From contig NC_072791.1 of NCBI RefSeq assembly GCF_028583425.1, positions 190,378,311 through 190,442,310 of the forward strand: a stretch of DNA of 64,000 nt. The letters are read 5' to 3'. Below, in pieces: positions 57,401 to 64,000 of the stretch. A program made the position numbers and the translations under genes. Origin of the DNA: Eublepharis macularius (Eukaryota > Chordata > Lepidosauria > Squamata > Eublepharidae). The number at the start of each line of letters is the position of its first letter. The first letter of the stretch is position 1. The notes under the pieces are model-generated. The model saw only the letters and a list, made by a program, of their open reading frames with translations. It was not told the DNA's origin and did not search any database.

Positions 57401-58245
57401 ACAATGTCTTTTCAAGATGGGGCATTGTGCGAGTCATGGACTCCGATTTAGGCTCACACTTTATCGGAGAAGTTACACAGGAGCTTTGTAAAGCACTAGG
57501 CATCCAGCAACGGTTCCACATAGCCGGCCACCCTCAAGCTTCAGGCGCCATAGAAAGAACCAACCGGACCCTCAAGGAGGCTCTCCGCAAGATGGTTCGC
57601 TCCTCCGGGAGAGACTGGGATGAAAAACTCCCCATAATCCTAATGGCCATTAGAGGCACTACCGCAGTTCACGGGCTCACACCCCATATGGTAATGACAG
57701 GGCGAAGAATGCAGCTCCCGGAAGCCTTCTGGCTAGATACGCAGCTCCCTTCAGATATGCAGCCTGTAGTGATTAATGATGCTTGGGTCCAAGACCTGCT
57801 CTCATCCATACACGCCGTCCACATGCAAGTAGCCCAGAAGCTGGGCACAGCTCAGAAGGATATGGACCGCAAATTGGGATGGGTCAGGAACCCCAGGCAG
57901 TGGGAAGAAGGACAGCTCGTTCTGTACAGGAAGTTTTCGCAAAAGGCGCACTCACTAGCAGCCAAGTGGCAAGGCCCAGTCCCTATCACAAAAAGAGTCT
58001 CCCCAGCTGTCTATCAGGTAGCCATCCAGAGAAGGACAGGAGGAACGTGGCTAAAATACTTTCATGCCTCTCAATTAAAAGAATGGAAAGGGAAGCCGCT
58101 GCAAACCGCCCCTCCTGTGTACGACCCCGGGGGAACCGCCACCAGTCCAGCCCCCCTCTGCCCAGTGATTCGCCAGATATCCCTCCACCCTGGGCCAGAG
58201 ATACCGTGTGTCCCCTTAGACCAGACCTTTGTAGCTTTAGAATAA
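54406..58245 (+). CDS. ERV Pol (PR-RT-RNase H-IN), 1,279 codons
   Basis: In frame with gag and lacking a start of its own, so it is expressed as Gag-Pol. Residues are counted from 54,406. Protease: LIDTGAS, with DTGA at 45-48. Reverse transcriptase: WRMTVDFRALN, TPQGFHSSPS and the catalytic YVDD at 349-352. RNase H: the acidic set D654, E692, D714 and D785. Integrase: zinc-binding H888, H892, C922 and C925, and a catalytic triad D954, D1014 and E1050 with exactly 35 residues between the last two. The C-terminus has a GPY/F-like module (KWQGPVPITKRVSPAVYQV). Stop TAA at 58,243-58,245. No frameshift or internal stop is visible. Confidence 0.93.
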   Translation, partial: GCPESQSPSVGIVAKLKPDTWGRPTVKAGIGTPGEKKKPATLLIDTGASLNILRPTLVTKGTQTPTTMQLAGFGGGTQESPVWQDIPLSVGNLATRISACANRGEDDGLLGMPFFRAEGLTIDLANGLLWRIPGGPDFVNAVHRCAALKAPLPLAPITGDPWVQDFPEVWVTDKAECGIVKGACVLIEGKDPPPQRQYKYPAEAEAGIAKTIEGLLEWDVILPMQSICNAPLWPVLKADGVTWRMTVDFRALNATTPPVAPVVAKYNEILTAIAAGSRFYSVIDLANAFHSIRLHESCWYKFAFTFRGQQYAFKRTPQGFHSSPSICHAHVVQMWERLQPSSRPHVLSYVDDILVHAPTEELARQITREVLELLRETGFKASREKAQLVQTSVKYLGLTLGPEGRTPDAQRMEVISKLPAPTDVPSLRALLGTFNFSRDFIESFADKARPLYALLKKNTPWEWGPEQQTALAELKRSLAAAPALAHPDVTQPFFIQLAISDKSIGATLTQQQAGTARVVAYASRNLTAVETKFSPCEKTCLALVWSLTHWEFIIGGSRTIVQTTHTPLKYILSGKIQDGQVSNARIAQWTLALVNRGVEFKKETTEPPAPYGLLVTGTEHECPLDPPPQVVWPVTWGVPLEEARQNGFTCWFCDGSSFHVGGSPRTGYGAVRVSDAHTLKGPARPHSSQAAEVQALLAVLEFEPPESPLAIYTDSDWTAKAATVWLPVWQNQGWRASDGKPVAHLQLWQQVAALLQSRSGPTQVTHVKGHQKTNSETAYWNDQADLAAKAAATESAPPPEPATDCPLRPVTTRAQARSQAQGTAGTLDLAQLQQSDPEITDLLAAGRDQTGRLMIREEEGIVWAVDAAGERHWVVPLEVRADLIQFVHEQGHRGKDLTLERVKEVGWWPGMRTEVAQWVDNCLSCAMVNADPTGPRAPLQHQRIDGPWARIQIDFIGPLPPTARGNRYCLTVIDPFSKWVEAFPCKRNNAATTAKLLFNNVFSRWGIVRVMDSDLGSHFIGEVTQELCKALGIQQRFHIAGHPQASGAIERTNRTLKEALRKMVRSSGRDWDEKLPIILMAIRGTTAVHGLTPHMVMTGRRMQLPEAFWLDTQLPSDMQPVVINDAWVQDLLSSIHAVHMQVAQKLGTAQKDMDRKLGWVRNPRQWEEGQLVLYRKFSQKAHSLAAKWQGPVPITKRVSPAVYQVAIQRRTGGTWLKYFHASQLKEWKGKPLQTAPPVYDPGGTATSPAPLCPVIRQISLHPGPEIPCVPLDQTFVALE

Positions 58246-59825
58246 AAGAAATAGTAGAATATGTAGATATCGGTGTAAATGTTAAAAGTTTTTCCAGTTC
58301 TATTCTTTGACCTCATTAGGCGGGCCCCACAGTTGGGACCCTTGGGAGAAGACACGGCAATCAAAGCCAAATAGGACCACCACCGAAAGTGATTCTTAAT
58401 TGGATTTTAAGCCGCATGTTCGGAAAAAAATTGCACAGGCAAAAGAGATTTGCTGTGTGTGAGGGTGGTTGGAGAGGCTTTAGCCCAGAGGTGACTGTAT
58501 TCTTTCGAACATGGTGGAACCACCAAATAAGGTGATCCCTGTATTCGAAAATATATCACCCGCCGTGCTGGTGAAGATCCCGCATCTACGTAGATTCGGG
58601 GTCTCACCTGCCAGACCCACGCTTTCGCATGATGGTCGGCTTTGGCTTTGAGGGCCGTGCCTCCCCTGGAAAAGGACCCCCAGATAGCCCAACATCCCTC
58701 TTCTACTAATGCTCATATTCGTCATGGTGAGTTGCTATACGGCGCCACCACTTAGTACGCTTTAGTGCAAAGGTAAAAGACCCGCCAGTATTTTGTAAAT
58801 ATGTGACCCCTGGAATGTGTTATTGGGGTGCGTTCGCCACGCACAAGGGGCAGCGTACCTCATTTACATAGCCAGGATCCCCCGCGCCAAGATGACCCCC
58901 GATTCACCCAGACTCAGTGGCGCCGGCAGATCTCGGCCGCCTCCGCCGCTTTTCGATAAACGCCGCCGAGCGCCCTCGGCTCCACTTCGGCCCTTTCCGC
59001 CAGCAGCCGCCCGCCCCACGTAATCTTTTCCCTTGCCCGTACCGCACAAGGGAAAAGAAGGGGGGGAGACATGTTGAAGTTTTAATGAAGCCCTGCCAGG
59101 CCTTCCAAGTGAGGGCATCCCAAAAGTACCCCACACCCGTATGCCTCTTGCTCCGTGTATTTTTCTTTTTGCTCAGTGCATTTTTCTTTTGCTCAGTGTA
59201 TTTTTCTTTTTGCCCGGTGTACCTTTTTTTTAAAAACCAGAAAATGGGGCCTCCCGAGGGAGTCCCTCCAAAAATTGCTAGTCCTGCAAACATATGACGA
59301 AGGCCTATTTTTGAAAAATTAAAGCGAGGGCCCCCGTCCGCAGCAACCCTTATAGTTAATGGAAACCGCTCTCTAGTTTTCTTTTCTTTTTAAAACGGCA
59401 AGGCCAGGCCGAGCCGGACAGATAGCTCTCAGCCCGCAAAATAAAAATAACCCGCCACCGAGCAAGGGGCACCTGAAGGCCACATAGTCTAGGCACCCAG
59501 GGACCCCTGGGGCGAGTTTGCATAATCCCGCCTAACGTTCAGCCAACCCTTGCCCGACGCAAAGACGTCCCCCCTGAAATATACACGCTTTAGAAAGAAA
59601 CCTTCGCACAGGAGTTCCCCAGAGCAACAAGCTGGAAGGCTCGCTTAGTGCTCCGGGACTTCTCGTTCGAGCCCCACCTAATAGACAGTGCTGGCAGAAA
59701 TACGCCCTCCTTTTTCCCCGCTTTACTTCATTCATTTTGCTGCAAGAAACTCAGGGAACCTGTACTTATATCCGCAGGTCTCCCCAGGATATTTTCACTA
59801 CAAAAAGGAAAAGGAAGGCCAGGAG
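58246..59825 (+). other. ERV pol-env spacer, 1.58 kb
   Basis: Most retroviruses overlap pol and env or place them close together, so this gap is unusual. Small plus-strand frames (for example 58,917-59,297, GTG start) show no known domain. A ~22-bp unit (CTCAGTGTATTTTTCTTTTT) is repeated about four times at 59,150-59,230. The likely env splice acceptor is at its 3' end. It could hold a decayed accessory gene or an RNA element; neither is shown. Confidence 0.6.
59761..59777 (+). promoter_or_regulatory. Probable env splice acceptor
   Basis: A modest pyrimidine tract ends in TATATCCGCAG at 59,777, about 48 bp before the chosen env ATG. This is the expected arrangement for a spliced env mRNA. 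Confidence 0.45.
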
Positions 59826-62213
59826 ATGAGGCACCTGGCTACTCTGTGTTTGCTCGTGCTAGCAGGCACCCTAATAGAGGGACGCCCGTCCAAATTAATG
59901 CCCTACCCCCACTGGAGATGTATCAATACCCTGGCAGGGAATGAAATGATGGTCTGCAAGGTTGTGCAGCAGAGCAATATGACCACCCCCGCGGACCGCA
60001 CTAACTTCCGCAGTTGCGAAGAGCAGTGGATCCGACCCCCAGAGCTTGTTATTTTATGTGTAGGAGTCAAAACTCTGTCCCAAGAGCTAGTGTGCTATTC
60101 ACCTACTGACACAGTGTCACCACTTGCTCCGATTCCATGTATGTTTCTTCCCCGTATCAGGCCTGCCCCCACCGCAGTCCCGGTGGTAGACAAATATACC
60201 ACCCCTGCCAACTTCGAAACCTCGCCATTTGTCACTGAGGCTTTCGGACCATACTGCGAAGTTATTTTAGTGTCGGCCGCAGTATGGAAGGCAGGAGACC
60301 CCTTCAGAATGACCATCCTACTAGGCACCACTACCACCGAGTCTGCATCTGTCACTATCACGCCCCCTTCCGGCACAGTTCTCTCCTTTGCTATAGAACG
60401 CTGGGAGAACCTGACCTGGATTGTAAAAGAGGAAGACCTAGCCAAACATGGCCCACCCGATTGGATTCTGGTTCAGCAGACGCCCGAATGCCAAACCAAG
60501 CCCCTAGTAGAGAAATTTCACCGGCTTGGGCTGCTCTTTGTAAATTTGACTCATGAACCAGGCAACTACTCCCTGCTGATCCGGACCCAGGAGACCCACA
60601 CCATCCAAATTGACCCCTTGATTACTAGCAATGAACAATTAAGCCAAGGCGGCACGCATATAGTGGGCTCCCATGTTTTGAAAACTGACATTCGAGAGAG
60701 AGTTCTAGTCCGCCCGCAAATGTCTTTAAAAGAGATCCGCATAGACTTAGCTGAGCTAAATATAACCCAGAGGCTGCCGCAGTGCGCTCCCTATCTGGAG
60801 GCCGGTAGCAAGGGTTGGAATGCATGGCTACAACTGTGGATCGATCCCTCTCCTTCTCTCTCGCGTGCCAGACGAAGCATTGCCGACTGGACTGCTCCTG
60901 CAGCCGGAGGCTTAGCAATCATGGATTCGGTCAATATTGAGACTCTCGCTAATAAGTTTGCCCATGTCACGACTAGCATCTCCGACTTAGGTAAACCGGT
61001 GGTGCAGTCCCTAAATTCCATTTCGAATGGGCAACACGAGATCAGCTCCATTTTAGTTAACTGGGAGAGTCAAATTGAAAGAGATTTTTCTCTGATGCTC
61101 AAAGGAACACAGTCTTTGGAACGCAACATGTCAATAGCCATGGCATGTATGCAAGCCCAACAATTAAACCAGGCTGTGGCCATGGGGCTAATTCGGCAAG
61201 CCACGGATGGGCACTTGCCCCTAGAAATTAAAAGATTGATTATGCCCAAATTGTCACCCATAGAACTGGAGCTTGAATCCTGGTGGTCTCTTGTAAATTC
61301 CTCATTCTCACCGACCACCCAGGAGCTTAAATTATTTTTATTAACGGCCAGTGCGCACGAGTCATTCCATGTGTATCCAGTCGTGCCTCTGGGACTCCAA
61401 GTCAGCGATACCGAGGTCCTCTACGCCCGCCACCCCGACCATTGGGCCCGCTTCACCCCGACCGGATGGCAGCTCGTCAGCCTCCAAGGGTGCCAGCATC
61501 GAGACCAGACCGGCTTCATTTGCCAGGACCAAGCCTTTGCACCTCATCACCCCTGTGTAGCCCCGCAAGTCGACGCCCTCAACGAATGCCCTTTCGAGGT
61601 CGTCCGGGAGAACAGCTCCGCTGTCGTCTACATTGGGAAAGGATGTGCCTGCGTGCGAACGGCCTGCGACTTTGTGGTCCTAAACTCGTTCCAGCTCAAG
61701 CCTGTGATCCCGGGAGTCAATCGCTGCTTTTGCAACCTGTCTTCGGTGGCAGCCTGCGACTTCACCTACACGGTACCGGTCTGGACCCAAGAAGAGATCC
61801 TGGTGGCACCCTCCATCTATCGTCATGTGAAGCCAGTTTCCCTTGGCATCGGTCTGGAATTAATCCATGAGCTCCTGGCCCACCCGCAGCTCCACCGCAC
61901 CCTCCAGGGCATCCAGAGGGACGGGGACACAACTGCTTTGGTTGTGTCCCACAACGGGAAGGAGATTTTGGATCTTGTCCAGCGGATTAAGACCACCGGA
62001 GAGCACTCGTGGTGGGAAACCCTCTTTGGTTGGAGCCCCACTGCCACTGGAATTTACAATTTGGCTTTGCACCCGATTATTGTTATTTTGGCTTTTCAAG
62101 TTCTACTATGTGCCTCACTGCTTTATTTGGGCTGTTGGAGCCGCCGACAGCTCCAGCAACTCCAACTATCCTACCGTTTGGACCATTACAACCCCGACCT
62201 CCTCCTGCCCTAA
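59826..62213 (+). CDS. ERV envelope glycoprotein, 795 aa
   Basis: Virion surface glycoprotein precursor. The ATG at 59,826 is chosen because it opens a clear signal peptide (MRHLATLCLLVLAGTLIEG) just after a splice acceptor; the frame itself is open from further upstream. SU is about residues 1-350, ending at a furin-type RARR (60,864-60,875). TM is about 445 residues. Nine N-glycosylation sequons are visible, five in SU and four in TM. A tryptophan-rich segment (HSWWETLFGWSP) precedes one membrane span (about 747-772) and a short tail of about 23 residues. No CX6CC motif or gamma-type immunosuppressive-domain sequence is evident. It does not match the gammaretroviral pattern, and the family is unresolved. 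Confidence 0.87.
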   Translation: MRHLATLCLLVLAGTLIEGRPSKLMPYPHWRCINTLAGNEMMVCKVVQQSNMTTPADRTNFRSCEEQWIRPPELVILCVGVKTLSQELVCYSPTDTVSPLAPIPCMFLPRIRPAPTAVPVVDKYTTPANFETSPFVTEAFGPYCEVILVSAAVWKAGDPFRMTILLGTTTTESASVTITPPSGTVLSFAIERWENLTWIVKEEDLAKHGPPDWILVQQTPECQTKPLVEKFHRLGLLFVNLTHEPGNYSLLIRTQETHTIQIDPLITSNEQLSQGGTHIVGSHVLKTDIRERVLVRPQMSLKEIRIDLAELNITQRLPQCAPYLEAGSKGWNAWLQLWIDPSPSLSRARRSIADWTAPAAGGLAIMDSVNIETLANKFAHVTTSISDLGKPVVQSLNSISNGQHEISSILVNWESQIERDFSLMLKGTQSLERNMSIAMACMQAQQLNQAVAMGLIRQATDGHLPLEIKRLIMPKLSPIELELESWWSLVNSSFSPTTQELKLFLLTASAHESFHVYPVVPLGLQVSDTEVLYARHPDHWARFTPTGWQLVSLQGCQHRDQTGFICQDQAFAPHHPCVAPQVDALNECPFEVVRENSSAVVYIGKGCACVRTACDFVVLNSFQLKPVIPGVNRCFCNLSSVAACDFTYTVPVWTQEEILVAPSIYRHVKPVSLGIGLELIHELLAHPQLHRTLQGIQRDGDTTALVVSHNGKEILDLVQRIKTTGEHSWWETLFGWSPTATGIYNLALHPIIVILAFQVLLCASLLYLGCWSRRQLQQLQLSYRLDHYNPDLLLP

Positions 62214-62448
62214 TGGTTATTCTTGGCGCCCTCCTTTAACCCTTGTTCGTTTTATTGCTTGTGCCGGTATGGACTATGATTATGTTTATTACTATGTGTA
62301 CGGATCCTGCACCGGCCCCATGGACGCTCTGCTGCCGGACGCCGCTCCAAGGCCCTCTTGTGGACTAGGGGGGGACATGTTTCTCTGCCTCCCAGCCCAC
62401 GGCCCGTCTCCAAACGACCGCCAGCAGCGCCACCTCCATGAGGACTAG
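61867..62448 (+). CDS. Possible accessory ORF overlapping the env 3' end
   Basis: A 193-codon frame with an ATG, in another frame from env. It overlaps the last 347 bases of env and continues 235 bases past the env stop. Its centre is hydrophobic (WLCTRLLLFWLFKFYYV) because it overlaps the env membrane segment. The part beyond env has no known domain. Its position resembles that of spuma and deltaretroviral regulatory genes, but chance openness in GC-rich sequence is equally likely. Confidence 0.25.
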   Translation: MSSWPTRSSTAPSRASRGTGTQLLWLCPTTGRRFWILSSGLRPPESTRGGKPSLVGAPLPLEFTIWLCTRLLLFWLFKFYYVPHCFIWAVGAADSSSNSNYPTVWTITTPTSSCPNGYSWRPPLTLVRFIACAGMDYDYVYYYVYGSCTGPMDALLPDAAPRPSCGLGGDMFLCLPAHGPSPNDRQQRHLHED

Positions 62449-63670
62449 AACTGTGTGCCTGAAGCCCTTCTCGCCGCTCACCGACCCTGCTCTGCGGATT
62501 GTCGCAGACAGCAAGGGGGGGTGGAAGTGTGTTTTGGAACACATGGACTAAGTTTGCCTGTTTCTGTAAATATGCAACCCAGTCCAGCAGCTGTACTGCG
62601 GACTGAGCCGTCTGTGATCTTTGTTGCTCTATTGTTTTTATGAAGTTCTTTCCACTGCTTTTATGAATTTTAACTCCCATGAATTTAGCCCCGAACTAGT
62701 CCCCCTCTCTATCTATTGCAAGTGCGCCCATGAACTTTATCCCTATGAATTTGATTTTAACCTTGAATTGCCTTTTTAACCTGACTCCCTCCGCCGAGGT
62801 AATCCTAGCATATCTATTATTTTATGAATTTGGTTTTAACCGGGACCCCTTCTGAACGGTCCCTTTTAAAGGTTATTTTATTTCTGATTTTAAGCTCGAT
62901 GAATTTGGTTTTAATCTGACTATATGAGTTGGTCTTTTAATTGCAGAGTGTATTTTTCTGGCCCCCATGAACCCTTCCGCCGCTTACCCCCCCCATGAAT
63001 TATTTCTCCGCACTTGCTTTTACTATCGCTGCTATCATCTATGAAATCGGTTTTAACTTCCTGAATTATCGTTTTAAACCCTATGTATCTATGTATTTAT
63101 GATTTTAACCATTTATGAATTAGCCTACCCTCAATGAATTATGCCTTGCTTGCACATTTCACTTTACCTTGTATGAATTGCTTTTAATCCTACATTCATG
63201 AATTGAACCATGAATTGTCTTTGCTTTTAAATCCTATGCTTATGAATTAATCCATGTATATGAATTACCCCTGGTTTTAATGCTTTTAACCCACCATGAA
63301 TTCCGTATGAATTACCTCCCGCCATGAATTGATCAATGTACCCAAACATGAATTGTTGTTGTTTATATGCATGAATTGATCATTGCTGCCTATTACTATG
63401 AATTACTATTGCTATGAATTATTACTATTTATTCTGACGGTTGCACTTAGCACACCCCCTGGTGTGAACCCAGAGACCTGCAGCCCATTGGCTGATCTAA
63501 ATTGCACTTATTCGGTTAGGTGGTTCTCCAAACTAAATTTTTGAGTGACGCCTCCGCCCCCTTCCCTTCCCACTCCTTCTTCGCTCGAAGCTCGACCACC
63601 GGACATTGCCGACCACCTCGCCTTTGAAGTCAAGTTCGGAGACCCGCGCGCCTGACGTCCCGGGGTCTCC
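62214..63670 (+). other. ERV 3' region between env and LTR, 1.46 kb
   Basis: Apart from the overlapping ORF, it is non-coding. Two extra G-rich runs (near 62,367 and 62,512) resemble additional polypurine tracts. The section from 62,662 to 63,420 is the ATGAATT-rich array listed separately. Confidence 0.7.
62662..63420 (+). repeat. ATGAATT motif array in the ERV 3' region
   Basis: By eye the heptamer ATGAATT occurs about 20 times in roughly 760 bp, all on the plus strand and usually preceded by C or T. About 15 TTTTAA words, often followed by C or T, are interspersed, mainly in the first two thirds. Spacing is irregular, so it is not a simple tandem satellite. Chance expectation for one heptamer is well below one. 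Confidence 0.85.
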
Positions 63671-63682
63671 GAGGGGGGGAAT
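63671..63682 (+). promoter_or_regulatory. Polypurine tract
   Basis: GAGGGGGGGAA followed by T, ending directly at the 3' LTR TGTTGCCA. This is where plus-strand DNA synthesis starts in retroviruses. Confidence 0.85.
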
Positions 63683-64000
63683 TGTTGCCAAGTAGGCCCC
63701 CTCCCCTGCTTTGAAGCCTGCTATGAACTGTGTTAAAGTTTCCTGCGTTGCTGTTTTACTGCTACACCCAAAGACTGCTTTGCATGTGTGTGTTCTGATA
63801 CACGTGTCAGTTTCCTGCCTGCGTGCCAATTACCCTGCTGCTGCAATAGACTGTGTAGTTTACTGACTCCATGTTTGGGTAACTGCACAAAAAGACTCTC
63901 TTTCTGGGCAGCCCTGCCCTGACCTATATCTGGAATTCCCAGTGTGCGTTTGGACTGTGTTACAAGTGTGCCCCGTGCCTGCATTGCCATCTGCCACGGA
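63683..64000 (+). repeat. 3' LTR, first 318 bp
   Basis: Identical by eye to 49,582-49,899 of the 5' LTR. The window ends inside U3. If full length it would extend about 1,076 bp further. Confidence 0.95.

Larger units (their letters stand above)
49582..64000 (+). mobile_element. Near-complete endogenous retrovirus; 3' LTR cut by window end
   Basis: Order: 5' LTR, PBS, leader, gag, in-frame UAG, pol, spacer, env, 3' region, polypurine tract, partial 3' LTR. All three main ORFs are open, and the visible 318 bp of the 3' LTR match the 5' LTR exactly. With a full-length 3' LTR the provirus would be about 15.5 kb, well above the usual 7-11 kb. RT, IN with a GPY/F-like module and same-frame gag/pol point towards the gamma/epsilon/spuma side of the retroviruses. 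Zinc-knuckle-free, Gly/Arg-rich Gag is spuma-like. The class is left open. Confidence 0.95.

Noticed and set aside
57783..58310. 175-codon plus-strand ORF overlapping the pol 3' end
   Set aside because: Out of frame with integrase and starting inside it. No domain was recognised, and it is likely an overlap artefact.
59688..59825. Env start at the first ATG of the open frame (59,688)
   Set aside because: The stretch lies upstream of the likely splice acceptor and has no signal peptide. The ATG at 59,826 opens a clear one.

Overview
The window is vertebrate nuclear DNA and consists almost entirely of transposable elements. I found no host exon, rRNA gene or functional tRNA gene. The mix is a recent full-length L1, several CR1/L2-type LINEs with short-tandem tails, tRNA-headed SINEs, many hAT-like and foldback DNA elements, microsatellites and a large endogenous retrovirus (ERV). 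It looks like a squamate reptile (a lizard, perhaps a gecko). That assignment is an inference from repeat content and the species cannot be named.

Layout. 1-31.3 kb: AT-rich intergenic or intronic DNA with nested repeats. These include a CR1/L2 fragment split by a hAT element (0.9-2.0 kb), a CR1/L2 LINE with a (CAAA)n tail (4.5-6.3 kb), a SINE split by a hAT element (7.1-8.4 kb), a 2.27-kb hAT-like element packed with internal tandem repeats (9.0-11.3 kb), a Harbinger-like hairpin (16.1 kb), a possible solo LTR (17.7-18.4 kb), a CR1/L2 LINE hit by an ORF1-only L1 that was itself hit by a DNA transposon (21.4-25.0 kb), and a solo LTR (30.1-30.9 kb). 31.3-37.8 kb: a full-length L1 with a 16-bp target-site duplication, an intact ORF1, an ORF2 with two visible lesions, and an unusually long 1.35-kb spacer between the ORFs. 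37.8-49.6 kb: old repeats, a decayed CR1/L2 reverse-transcriptase region (43.6-45.6 kb) and a ~61-bp minisatellite (48.5-49.4 kb).

49,582 to the window end: a near-complete ERV. The 5' LTR is about 1,394 bp. The 3' LTR starts at 63,683 and is identical to it over all 318 visible bases. The order is LTR, primer-binding site (matching tRNA-Ala), 1.44-kb repetitive leader, gag, in-frame UAG, pol (PR-RT-RNase H-IN), 1.5-kb spacer, env, a 1.47-kb 3' region with about 20 ATGAATT motifs, polypurine tract, LTR. gag, pol and env are all open. If the 3' LTR is full length, the provirus is about 15.5 kb. Gag has a long coiled coil, a major homology region, a PSAP late motif and Gly/Arg-rich patches but no zinc knuckle. 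Pol appears to be made by UAG readthrough. Env has a furin-like site and an unusually large TM subunit. This ERV is the most interesting object here. The second is the L1 pair: an ORF1-only L1, and a full-length L1 whose inter-ORF spacer could produce such copies.
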